From NCBI RefSeq assembly GCF_907163125.1, contig NZ_OU015319.1, positions 2,170,001-2,234,000 of the forward strand: a stretch of DNA of 64,000 bases, read 5' to 3'. Source of the stretch: Cloacibacterium caeni. GTDB lineage: Bacteria > Bacteroidota > Bacteroidia > Flavobacteriales > Weeksellaceae. This document shows, piece after piece, positions 42,992 to 51,148 of the stretch; positions within the stretch are counted from its first letter, which is position 1; each line of letters opens with the position of its first letter. The notes under the pieces are model-generated. The model saw only the letters and a list, made by a program, of their open reading frames with translations. It ran no database searches and had not been told where the DNA came from. Position numbers and translations under genes: made by a program.

Positions 42992-43765
42992 TTACAAAAA
43001 ATTTTGTGATATAAAACTTAAATTATGTTTTTCTTTAGGATAATAAAACATAAACAACGTAAATTTTTCGCCATCAACAATTTGCGAATTGGGCGTTACA
43101 TAAATCTTAGATTTTTTAATAATTTCTAGAATCAAATCATCTTTATCACTCCCAAAATTTTGAATTGGCTCAACGTTTTTGAAGGTTCCATCTGTATCTA
43201 ATGTAATTTCAAATGCTGCAAATTTATTTTTAGCATTCAATCCTTTTATAATTTCAAAATTATCTTTGCCGGTATTTTTATCAAATCCAAAATTAACATA
43301 ATGGTATTTAATATTGGTTTCAATTTGTTTTTCTTTTATTAATTTTAAAAGTGATTTACTCTCTGCAAAATTTTTATGATTACTGTATATTTTATGATCA
43401 CAATAATGTAAAACATAGTTTCCTTCTTTGTCCTTACTCTCAAAAATAATTAGCCTTTCTCCTACTTTTGCACCCATACTACAACTTGTCCAAGAGCCAT
43501 AAATCTTATTATTAATATGAAGCGCTCCATAAACATACATTGTTTTTATGGGAGTTCCTTTATATAATTCGTTGTATTTTAAATCTATCTTAAAATATTT
43601 ATCTGAGTATTTTCCTTTTAAAACAGGATAAACTCTAGTAATCGTAACATCTGCAACTAATTCAGTCGAAGAATAAGAGTCAAATTGTTTTCCCCAATTT
43701 CCACATACACAAGCAAAAACGTTAACAGAAAAAACAACGGCGAACAGTTGTACAAATTTTTTCAT
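42992..43765 (-). CDS. Secreted protein with TIMP/NTR-like N-terminus
   Basis: 257 aa. The signal peptide ends in VNVFA and the mature chain would begin CVCGNW: a CxC at the very N-terminus followed by ELVADVTITRV, the pattern of netrin/TIMP-like domains, with further Cys in WTSCSMGAKVG and LHYCDHK. A lipoprotein reading (VFAC lipobox) is equally possible. Residues ~150-257 form a second, unrecognised domain. The function is unknown. Confidence 0.65.
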   Translation of the reverse strand: MKKFVQLFAVVFSVNVFACVCGNWGKQFDSYSSTELVADVTITRVYPVLKGKYSDKYFKIDLKYNELYKGTPIKTMYVYGALHINNKIYGSWTSCSMGAKVGERLIIFESKDKEGNYVLHYCDHKIYSNHKNFAESKSLLKLIKEKQIETNIKYHYVNFGFDKNTGKDNFEIIKGLNAKNKFAAFEITLDTDGTFKNVEPIQNFGSDKDDLILEIIKKSKIYVTPNSQIVDGEKFTLFMFYYPKEKHNLSFISQNFL

Positions 43766-43794
43766 TATTGGAATTTTTATTAAAAATACAAAAA

Positions 43795-46700
43795 CTATCC
43801 CAAAATATTGTTTAACAAAACATTCACCTCATCTACATTTTTCACGCAGTCTTTTCTCATCATCAATTGATTGCCTTCTTTACCAGATTTTTCTTTCAGT
43901 TGAGCTTCTTTAGGATTTTGACTTAAATAAGCGATAATATTTCTGAATTTTTCACTTTGGTAGAATTTATCTTGCGGATTATCTGGAAAATACCCGAGGA
44001 AAATTCCGTTTTTCATGACGATTTTATCAAAACCTATTTCCGCTGCGAGCCATTTCAGTTCTACAGATTTCAATAAATTAACGGCTTCTTTTGGCAAGTT
44101 TCCAAACCTATCAACCAATTCATTTTCAAATTTCTGCAATTCTTCTTTAGTAAGGATTTCTGCCAATTTTTGATATAAAGACAGTCTTTCTTCCGTAGAA
44201 TTCACGTAAGAATCTGGCAACATCAACTCAAAATCAGTGTCAATATTGACTTCTTTCTGAGATTTGAATAATTTTTTACGGTCTTCTTCATTCTCAAATA
44301 AATCTTGGAAATCATCTTCGTTTTGCAATTCTTCCAATGCTTCTTGCATCAATTTTTGATAGGTTTCAAAGCCCATTTCATTGATAAAACCACTTTGTTC
44401 TGCTCCTAATAAATCTCCAGCTCCTCTGATTTCTAAATCTTTCATCGCAATTTGGAAACCACTTCCCAAATCTGAAAACTGCTCTATCGCTTCGAGACGT
44501 TTTCTAGCATCCGAAGTCATCATATCAAACGGTGGCGTAATCAGATAACAAAACGCTTTTCGATTGCTTCGTCCAACTCTACCGCGCATTTGGTGCAAAT
44601 CTGCCATCCCGAATTTTTGCGCATCATTAATGAAAATCGTGTTCGCATTCGGAACGTCTACTCCAGATTCTACAATCGTGGTAGAAACCAAAACATCATA
44701 TTTTCCTTCCATAAAATCCAGAATTCTGGCTTCCAATTCTTTTCCTTCCATTTGTCCGTGACCTGTAATGACTCTCGCATCAGGTACCAAACGCTGAATT
44801 AAACCTGCAATATCTTTCAGATTTTCTATTCTATTATTGATGAAATAAACCTGTCCATCTCTTTGAATTTCGTAAGAAATCGCATCTCTTAGAATTTCTT
44901 CATTAAATCCAATAATCTGTGTATCAACTGGTTGACGATTTGGCGGTGGCGTTTTAATGACCGATAAATCTCTTGCCGCCATCAAAGAAAACTGAAGCGT
45001 TCTCGGAATTGGAGTTGCCGTTAAAGTCAAGGTATCAATATTTGCTTTTAGCGTTTTGAGTTTATCTTTTACATTTACGCCGAATTTATGTTCCTCGTCA
45101 ATAATCAATAATCCTAAATCTTTGAATTCTATATCTTTTCCCACCAATTGATGCGTTCCGATAACAATATCAATTTTACCATTTTTGAGTCCTTCTTTGG
45201 TTTCATTTTTTTGTTTGGCAGAACGGAAACGGTTCAAATAAGAAATACTGACAGGAAAATCTTTCAACCTTTCTTTGAAACTTCGGTAATGTTGAAACGC
45301 CAAAATCGTGGTAGGAACCAAGACTGCAACTTGCTTTCCATCAGTTGCCGCTTTGAAAGCCGCACGAATTGCCACTTCCGTTTTTCCGAAACCTACATCT
45401 CCACAAATCAAGCGATCCATTACGCCATCATTTTCCATGTCATTTTTTACATCTTGCGTTGCTTTTTCCTGATCTGGAGTATCTTCGTAAATGAAACTCG
45501 CCTCTAATTCGTTCTGCAAATAAGAATCCGGCGAAAACGAAAAACCTTTTGCTGTTTTTCTCTGAGCATATAATTTAATGAGGTCAAATGCAATTTGTTT
45601 AACTTTTGCTTTGGTTTTTTGCTTTAAAGTTTTCCAAGTTGGAGAACCGAGTTTATTGAGAACGATTTCTCTTCCATCTGGTCCGTTATATTTTGAAATT
45701 TTATGAAGTGAATGGATAGAAACGTAGAGCAAATCGTTGTTTTTATACGTCAATTTGAAACATTCTTGTGTTTTTCCGTCATTGGTAACTTTCACCAATC
45801 CCATAAATTTACCAATTCCGTGGTCAATATGCGTAATGTAATCCCCAACTTTTAGAGACATTAAATCTTTTAGGGTTAACTGCTCAGATTTGGCAAAAGA
45901 ATTTTTGGCTTTATATCTTTGGTAACGGTCAAAAATCTGATGATCTGTATACACCGAAACTTTTAGTTCGTAATCTACAAAACCTTCATGAAGCTCAGAT
46001 TTGAAAGATTTAAACGGTAAATCATGGTTCAATTCCTCAAAAATACTCTCTAATCTTTCCTTTTGTTTTTCTCCCGAAAAAGAAATCCAAGTTTCATAAC
46101 CTTCTTCTTTTTTTTCTTTTAAATCTTCGGCGAGAAGCTCAAAATTTTTGTGGAAAGTGGGTTGTGAAGTTTGATTGAGTTGTAAAGTCGTAAAATCGTT
46201 AAGTTGTTGAGTCGTAAAATCGATGACTTTAAATTTTTCTAAATTTTGCAGGAAAACTTCATCAGAAACGAAAAGAATTTCTGGTTTTTGATGCTTAATT
46301 TCTTTACTTAACGTTTCAAATTTTTGCTCTGCTTTTTCGTAGAAATCTTTCAGATTTTTTACGGTGAGATAAGCATTTTTAGTCACAATGAAACTCTCTT
46401 TTGGCAATAAATCAAGTAGAGAAACCTTGCTTCCTGAAACCGCAAAATTCATATTAGAAACCAATTCAAACTCATTGACTTTTCCTGTGGAAAGTTGAGT
46501 TTCGATGTCAAATTCCTTAATACTTTCTACTTCATTTCCGAAAAAAGTAATTCTGAAAGGTTTTTCGTAAGCGTAAGAAAAAACATCTACAATTCCGCCA
46601 CGAACCGAAAATTCTCCAGGTTCAGAAACGAAATCGGTATAATTAAAATTAAATTGATTGAGTAATTCTTCCGTAAAATCAAAATCCAGTTGGTCGCCAA

Positions 46701-47145
46701 CTTTTATCGTGTGAGAAATCGCTTTGAAATCTTCCTTTTTCAACACTTTTTCTGAAAGCGAAGAAGCGGTGGCAACGATAATTTTTTTCTTTTTATCAAA
46801 ATTCAAACGATTGAGAACTTCTGTTCTTAAAACGATGTTTGCATTTTGGGTTTTCTCAACTTGATAAGGTTCTAAATGCGTTTCAGGAAAATACAAAATG
46901 TTTTCTTCGCCTATCATTTCCTCTAATTCCGAAGTGATATAATTAGAAGATTCTTTATCGTCAATGATAAAAAGAACATCTTTTTTCTGCGTAAGAAATA
47001 ACTCTGCCACCAAAATAGACGGAACAGAACCTGCAAAACCTTTCACAGAAATATGTTGGTTTTGGTCTAAATTCTCAAAAAGTTCTTTTCCAAAATTCTT
47101 TCTTAAAAACTCGGGAATAAGCGTTTGACTAATATTTTTCAGCAT
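43795..47145 (-). CDS. mfd: Transcription-repair coupling factor Mfd
   Basis: 1116 aa. It removes stalled RNA polymerase and recruits UvrA. Order: UvrB-like N-terminal module, RNAP-binding CarD-like domain (~DYITHIDHGIGKFMG), then RecG-like helicase with GDVGFGKTEVAIRAAF (Walker A), IDEEHKFG (DEEH box), TLTATPIPRTLQ and the TRG region, and the C-terminal UvrA-binding domain. An in-frame low-complexity insert DFTTQQLNDFTTLQLN (residues ~307-322) lies before the CarD-like domain and derives from a dispersed DNA repeat. Confidence 0.96.
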   Translation of the reverse strand: MLKNISQTLIPEFLRKNFGKELFENLDQNQHISVKGFAGSVPSILVAELFLTQKKDVLFIIDDKESSNYITSELEEMIGEENILYFPETHLEPYQVEKTQNANIVLRTEVLNRLNFDKKKKIIVATASSLSEKVLKKEDFKAISHTIKVGDQLDFDFTEELLNQFNFNYTDFVSEPGEFSVRGGIVDVFSYAYEKPFRITFFGNEVESIKEFDIETQLSTGKVNEFELVSNMNFAVSGSKVSLLDLLPKESFIVTKNAYLTVKNLKDFYEKAEQKFETLSKEIKHQKPEILFVSDEVFLQNLEKFKVIDFTTQQLNDFTTLQLNQTSQPTFHKNFELLAEDLKEKKEEGYETWISFSGEKQKERLESIFEELNHDLPFKSFKSELHEGFVDYELKVSVYTDHQIFDRYQRYKAKNSFAKSEQLTLKDLMSLKVGDYITHIDHGIGKFMGLVKVTNDGKTQECFKLTYKNNDLLYVSIHSLHKISKYNGPDGREIVLNKLGSPTWKTLKQKTKAKVKQIAFDLIKLYAQRKTAKGFSFSPDSYLQNELEASFIYEDTPDQEKATQDVKNDMENDGVMDRLICGDVGFGKTEVAIRAAFKAATDGKQVAVLVPTTILAFQHYRSFKERLKDFPVSISYLNRFRSAKQKNETKEGLKNGKIDIVIGTHQLVGKDIEFKDLGLLIIDEEHKFGVNVKDKLKTLKANIDTLTLTATPIPRTLQFSLMAARDLSVIKTPPPNRQPVDTQIIGFNEEILRDAISYEIQRDGQVYFINNRIENLKDIAGLIQRLVPDARVITGHGQMEGKELEARILDFMEGKYDVLVSTTIVESGVDVPNANTIFINDAQKFGMADLHQMRGRVGRSNRKAFCYLITPPFDMMTSDARKRLEAIEQFSDLGSGFQIAMKDLEIRGAGDLLGAEQSGFINEMGFETYQKLMQEALEELQNEDDFQDLFENEEDRKKLFKSQKEVNIDTDFELMLPDSYVNSTEERLSLYQKLAEILTKEELQKFENELVDRFGNLPKEAVNLLKSVELKWLAAEIGFDKIVMKNGIFLGYFPDNPQDKFYQSEKFRNIIAYLSQNPKEAQLKEKSGKEGNQLMMRKDCVKNVDEVNVLLNNILG
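46160..46228. repeat. Dispersed TCGTAAAATCG repeat inside mfd
   Basis: Two 24-bp tandem units, each with GTCGTAAAATCG (46187-46198 and 46211-46222), in phase with the mfd frame. They share the 15-mer TTGTAAAGTCGTAAA with the opposite strand of the 42285-42388 repeat. Confidence 0.7.
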
Positions 47146-47207
47146 TGTAATATCGTAAAATTGTAATTTTTTTCATCGTTTTTCAAAAATTAATAAAACG
47201 ACAAAAG

Positions 47208-47231
47208 CGATTTCGGGTTGCTCCGAAATCG
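47208..47231 (-). promoter_or_regulatory. Hairpin in the mfd leader
   Basis: Perfect 9-bp stem CGATTTCGG/CCGAAATCG with a 6-nt loop, directly after the expected mfd transcription start. The role is unknown. Confidence 0.4.
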
Positions 47232-47241
47232 TTTGACGGTG

Positions 47242-47249
47242 CAAAGATA
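47242..47249 (-). promoter_or_regulatory. -7 element of mfd
   Basis: Minus strand TATCTTTG; leader of ~90 nt. Confidence 0.5.
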
Positions 47250-47269
47250 GTTTTTTCAAAACTTATTTT

Positions 47270-47277
47270 TAACTTTG
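47270..47277 (+). promoter_or_regulatory. -7 element of the GH3 gene (leaderless)
   Basis: TAACTTTG, then 4 nt (GCAA), then the ATG at 47282. Confidence 0.6.
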
Positions 47278-47281
47278 GCAA

Positions 47282-48784
47282 ATGATAAATTTCTTAAAGA
47301 AAAGCATCGCCAAAATTTGGGCGAAAAACCATGTTGCCAAAACAAAAGACTTCAAAAATAACGCCGAAGTTCTTCAGGAAAAATTGTTATTAGACTTGGT
47401 CAAAAAATCCGAAAAAACACTTTTCGGACTTCAGCATAACTTTTCGGAAATTAAATCTGTGGAAGATTTTCAAAAAAATGTGAAAATCTCTGACTACGAA
47501 GACCTAAAACCTTTTATAGAAAAAGTAAAACACGGCGACAAAAATATTCTTTGGCCAGAAAAACCAGAATATTTCGCCAAAACTTCTGGAACCACTTCTG
47601 GAACGAAATATATTCCTTTAACTAAAGAAGGAATGGACTATCAGGTAAAAGCAGCGCAATCTGCGCTTTTCCATTATATTGCTCAAAAAAATAATGCTGA
47701 TTTTGTAAACGGAAAAATGATTTTCTTGCAAGGTTCACCAGAACTGGAAGACATTAACGACATAAAAACAGGCAGACTTTCGGGAATTGTAGCGCATCAC
47801 ATCCCAAAATATTTGCAAAAAAACAGATTGCCGAGCTACGAAACCAATTGCATAGAAGATTGGGAAACTAAAGTGGACAAAATTGTAGAAGAAACCGAAA
47901 AAGAGAACATGACTTTGATTTCGGGAATTCCGCCTTGGTTAATTATGTATTTTGAAAAGCTCATCGAAAGAAATGGCAAAAAAATAAAACAATTATTTCC
48001 GAATCTTCAACTCATTGTAACAGGCGGTGTAAACTACGAACCTTATCGTGAAAAAATGGAAGAACTTCTCGGCGGAAAAGTAGATATTATTCAAACATTT
48101 CCTGCAAGTGAAGGCTTTTTTGCTTTTCAAGATGATTATGAAAAAGAAGGACTTTTACTACAATCGAATCACGGAATTTTCTACGAATTTATTCCGCTGG
48201 AATTATATGGTAAACCAGACGCTCCAAGATTGACTTTGAAAGATGTGGAACTCAATAAAGATTATGCGTTGATTTTGACAACAAATTCTGGACTTTGGGC
48301 GTATTCTATTGGTGATGTAGTGCGATTTATTTCTAAAAATCCGCACCGAATTTTAGTTTCCGGAAGAACCAAACATTTCACCTCAGCTTTTGGGGAACAC
48401 GTAATTGCATTTGAAGTGGAAGAAGCGATGAAAGCAACTGTAGAAAAATTCCCAGCACAGATTACGGAGTTTCATCTAGCGCCACAAGTAAATCCCGAAA
48501 ATGGAGAATTGCCATACCATGAATGGTTTATAGAATTTGAAAAAGAGCCAGAAAATTTGGAAGATTTTCGTCAAAATCTAGATTTGGAAATGCGCAAAAG
48601 AAACACGTATTATGATGATTTAATTGCTGGAAATATTTTGCAAGTTTTGAAAATTACCAAATTGCAGAAAAACGCCTTCCAAGAATATGCAAAATCTGAA
48701 GGAAAACTGGGCGGACAAAACAAAATTCCACGTTTGGCGAATGATAGAAAAATTGGTGAGTTTTTAAAGAATTTTAAAATCTAG
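47282..48784 (+). CDS. GH3 auxin-responsive-like acyl-adenylating enzyme
   Basis: 500 aa of the GH3 family, which adenylates carboxylic acids and joins them to amino acids or other acceptors. The ATP-binding motif is AKTSGTTSGTKYIPLT (~100-115). Others: LIVTGGVNYEPYREKM, FPASEGFFAFQDD and YSIGDVVRFISKNPHRILVSGRTK. In Bacteroidota the substrate is not established. Full length. It is monocistronic and divergent from mfd. Confidence 0.9.
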   Translation: MINFLKKSIAKIWAKNHVAKTKDFKNNAEVLQEKLLLDLVKKSEKTLFGLQHNFSEIKSVEDFQKNVKISDYEDLKPFIEKVKHGDKNILWPEKPEYFAKTSGTTSGTKYIPLTKEGMDYQVKAAQSALFHYIAQKNNADFVNGKMIFLQGSPELEDINDIKTGRLSGIVAHHIPKYLQKNRLPSYETNCIEDWETKVDKIVEETEKENMTLISGIPPWLIMYFEKLIERNGKKIKQLFPNLQLIVTGGVNYEPYREKMEELLGGKVDIIQTFPASEGFFAFQDDYEKEGLLLQSNHGIFYEFIPLELYGKPDAPRLTLKDVELNKDYALILTTNSGLWAYSIGDVVRFISKNPHRILVSGRTKHFTSAFGEHVIAFEVEEAMKATVEKFPAQITEFHLAPQVNPENGELPYHEWFIEFEKEPENLEDFRQNLDLEMRKRNTYYDDLIAGNILQVLKITKLQKNAFQEYAKSEGKLGGQNKIPRLANDRKIGEFLKNFKI

Positions 48785-48805
48785 ATTTTGGATGAAATAA
48801 TTTCT

Positions 48806-48813
48806 TATCTTTG
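48806..48813 (+). promoter_or_regulatory. -7 element of the toxin-antitoxin pair
   Basis: TATCTTTG, 17 nt before the ATG at 48831. Confidence 0.5.
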
Positions 48814-48830
48814 ATTAATATTTTGTGAAT

Positions 48831-49070
48831 ATGAATTTAGATTTTAACATAGAAAGCAAAAAATTGGCACTTATTCAATGGTTAACTTCATTGAACGATG
48901 TTTCTATGATTGATAAAATTCTAGAACTCAAAAATAAAGAAAGTAAAGATTGGTGGGACGAAACTTCTGATGAAGAAAAAGAATCTATTGAAAAAGGATT
49001 AGAAGATGCCAATTCTGGAAAATTAAAACCACATTCTGAAATAAGAAAAAAATATGAAAAGTGGTTATAA
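48831..49070 (+). CDS. Putative antitoxin of a ParE-type module
   Basis: 79 aa from the ATG at 48831 (a GTG at 48825 is less likely). Acidic and helical; the middle WWDETSDEEKESIEKGLEDAN and the end KPHSEIRKKYEKWL match the helical antitoxins usually found before RelE/ParE toxins in Bacteroidota. No clear DNA-binding domain is visible; the N-terminal ~35 residues could be a ribbon-helix-helix variant. It overlaps the toxin gene by 17 bases. Confidence 0.8.
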   Translation: MNLDFNIESKKLALIQWLTSLNDVSMIDKILELKNKESKDWWDETSDEEKESIEKGLEDANSGKLKPHSEIRKKYEKWL

Positions 49071-49353
49071 AATTTTTTGGACAGAACACGCAGCCTCTGA
49101 ATTAGAAAAAACCATTCAATATTTACAAACAGAATTTTCTGATAAAGAAATTTCAAAACTTTTAATAAAATTAGAAGAAACTTTAGAGCTAATTTCTATC
49201 AATCCTAAAATATTTCCCATTTCTGACAAAAAAGGAATTCACAAAGCAATCTTGCTTAAATACAATTCAATCTATTACCGAGAATTAAACAATACTGTAG
49301 AAATTTTATCCTTCTTTTCTAACAGACAAAATCCTAAAAAAAGAAAAATCTAA
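49054..49353 (+). CDS. RelE/ParE-family toxin
   Basis: 99 aa. ParE-like pattern: IFWTEHAASELEKTIQYLQ, ISINPKIFPISD, AILLKYNSIYYREL, ILSFFSNRQNP. RelE-fold toxins cleave mRNA on the ribosome; ParE members poison gyrase. This sequence is closer to the ParE pattern. Translation is coupled to the antitoxin through the 17-base overlap. Confidence 0.87.
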   Translation: MKSGYKIFWTEHAASELEKTIQYLQTEFSDKEISKLLIKLEETLELISINPKIFPISDKKGIHKAILLKYNSIYYRELNNTVEILSFFSNRQNPKKRKI

Positions 49354-49689
49354 CTACTCACTCACAAACTTCAATCCTACAATTGAAATAATTAAAGTTG
49401 ACACGAAAAAGATGCGCCAGAAAGTAGCAGGTTCGTTAAAGAAAAAGATTCCCATCAAAACGCTTCCTACCGCTCCAATTCCTGTCCAAACTGCGTAAGC
49501 TGTTCCGATTGGCAAACCATTTTCGCCAGCAATAGCTTTGTACATGAGAAACATAGAAAGAAAAAGGCAAACTGCAAAACCAGACCACCAATAAAGGTTT
49601 TCTTTACCTGTGGTTTCTTGTGCTTTTCCTAAACAAAACGCAAATGCCGTTTCGAATAATCCTGCGATGATGAGTATTAACCAATTCAT
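49354..49689 (-). CDS. SMR-family exporter (SugE/Gdx-like)
   Basis: 111 aa from the ATG at 49689, fixed by the -7 element 4 nt upstream; longer frames to 49749 run through the promoter. Four helices. The essential Glu lies in IIAGLFETAFAFCLGKA, and GTAYAVWTGIGAVGSVLMG is the SugE/Gdx signature. Gdx members export guanidinium, while Emr members export lipophilic cations; the former is favoured. It is divergent from the MFS gene. Confidence 0.88.
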   Translation of the reverse strand: MNWLILIIAGLFETAFAFCLGKAQETTGKENLYWWSGFAVCLFLSMFLMYKAIAGENGLPIGTAYAVWTGIGAVGSVLMGIFFFNEPATFWRIFFVSTLIISIVGLKFVSE

Positions 49690-49693
49690 AGCA

Positions 49694-49701
49694 CAAATAT
49701 A
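49694..49701 (-). promoter_or_regulatory. -7 element of the SMR gene (leaderless)
   Basis: Minus strand TATATTTG, then TGCT, then ATG. Confidence 0.6.
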
Positions 49702-49736
49702 GACTTTAACTATTAAAAAAATATTTCTAATTCCTT

Positions 49737-49744
49737 TATATTTG
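49737..49744 (+). promoter_or_regulatory. -7 element of the MFS gene (leaderless)
   Basis: TATATTTG, then CTCA, then the ATG at 49749. Confidence 0.6.
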
Positions 49745-49748
49745 CTCA

Positions 49749-50984
49749 ATGATTTCTCTTGAGCCCATTAAAACTCTAAAAAATAAAGAGTTCCGAAACC
49801 TACTTACCGGAAGATTTTTTCTAATTCTAGCGTTTAGAATGCTCGCCACGTTATTAGGATGGTGGGTTTATCAGCTCACCAAAGATCCTTTTTCGATAGG
49901 TTTGATAGGACTTTCGGAAGTTATTCCTGCGGTTTCTACAGCTTTGTACGCTGGTCATGTTATCGACATGAACGAGAAAAAAAGAATGCTTCTCTTGTGC
50001 ACTTCGGGATATTTTGTGCTGATTGCGTTGTTATTAATTCCTGCATTTTACGCATCTAATCTTCATTTTACAGGTCACGAAATCACTTATTACATCTACG
50101 GAATTATATTTCTTACAGGAATTTGTAGAGCTTTCATCGGCCCGATTGTTCCGGTAATGATTCCCAAAATTGTAGGACAAGAAAAATTAGCAAACGCCAT
50201 TACCTTAAACCAAGCGACTTTTCTTACCGCATCTGTTTCAGGACACGCAATTGGAGGATTTCTCATCGCTTTAATTACTATAAAATGGACTTTAGTCATC
50301 ATTTTATTTTTAATTTTATTGGCATCCTTATTTTTCTTTCAAATCAAAAAACAACAGTCAGAATACCACAAAAATGAGTTGCAAGTTTGGGCTTCTATGA
50401 AAGAAGGAATCACTTACATTTATAGAACGAAAGAAATTCTAGGAGCATTATGCTTAGATATGTTTGCCGTTCTTTTTGGCGGTGCAGTTGCCATGATTCC
50501 TGTTTTCGCAAGTGATATTTTAAAAGTTGGAGCTGATGGTTTTGGAATTCTCAACGCTGCATCAGATATTGGCTCGATGATGATTATTGTAACGCTTTCT
50601 TTCATTCCGTTAAGAAAAAATCAGGGCAAAATTTTAATTGGTGTAGTAGCTGGATTTGGTTTGTGCATCATTGGTTTCGGCTTGTCAAAACTCTATTGGT
50701 TGTCTTTCTTATTCCTTATGTTAAGCGGAATTTTTGACGGAATTTCAGTCGTGATAAGAGGAACCATCGTACAGTTGAAAACTCCAGATCACATTAGAGG
50801 AAGAGTCATGAGTGCAAATTCTATCTTCATTATGTCTAGCAACGAAATGGGACAATTTGAAAGCGGTGTTGCTGCGAAACTTTTAGGCGTGGTAAAATCA
50901 GTCGTTTTTGGCGGAACCATGACCGTTCTTATTGCACTTTTTGTAGGGAAATTTGTTCCAAAATTGAGAAAAATGGAATATTAA
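49749..50984 (+). CDS. MFS transporter, EntS-like
   Basis: 411 aa, about 12 helices. MFS_3-type start: NKEFRNLLTGRFFLILAFRM and WWVYQLTKDPFSIGLIGLSE; the loop YAGHVIDMNEKKRML matches the conserved G-x-x-x-D-R/K cluster, and LKTPDHIRGRVMSANSIF is typical of EntS/YfiS members. It probably exports a siderophore or drug; the substrate is unknown. Confidence 0.88.
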   Translation: MISLEPIKTLKNKEFRNLLTGRFFLILAFRMLATLLGWWVYQLTKDPFSIGLIGLSEVIPAVSTALYAGHVIDMNEKKRMLLLCTSGYFVLIALLLIPAFYASNLHFTGHEITYYIYGIIFLTGICRAFIGPIVPVMIPKIVGQEKLANAITLNQATFLTASVSGHAIGGFLIALITIKWTLVIILFLILLASLFFFQIKKQQSEYHKNELQVWASMKEGITYIYRTKEILGALCLDMFAVLFGGAVAMIPVFASDILKVGADGFGILNAASDIGSMMIIVTLSFIPLRKNQGKILIGVVAGFGLCIIGFGLSKLYWLSFLFLMLSGIFDGISVVIRGTIVQLKTPDHIRGRVMSANSIFIMSSNEMGQFESGVAAKLLGVVKSVVFGGTMTVLIALFVGKFVPKLRKMEY

Positions 50985-51136
50985 AAAAGCCTAGAATTAT
51001 TTTCAAAAAAGTTTAAATATCAATAAGTCAAAAACTTATCAACATTCGGAATTTCGCCTCATCTTCCATTAACAAAGCATTTGCAGATTATTATCCGCAA
51101 AAAGAAGATTTAACCTCAAAAAAATTTTAAAAATTC

Positions 51137-51144
51137 TATCTTTG
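51137..51144 (+). promoter_or_regulatory. -7 element of dnaB (leaderless)
   Basis: TATCTTTG, then TGCA, then the ATG at 51149. Confidence 0.6.
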
Positions 51145-51148
51145 TGCA

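Noticed and set aside
49354-49749. Long form of the SMR exporter (131 aa)
   Set aside because: The extension covers the -7 element; the ATG at 49689 gives the usual 4-helix start MNWLILIIAGLFE.
51036-51099. DnaA-box-like TTATCAACA and TTATCCGCA upstream of dnaB, considered as an origin
   Set aside because: Both deviate from TTATCCACA, there are only two, and no AT-rich unwinding repeats or dnaA/dnaN genes adjoin.
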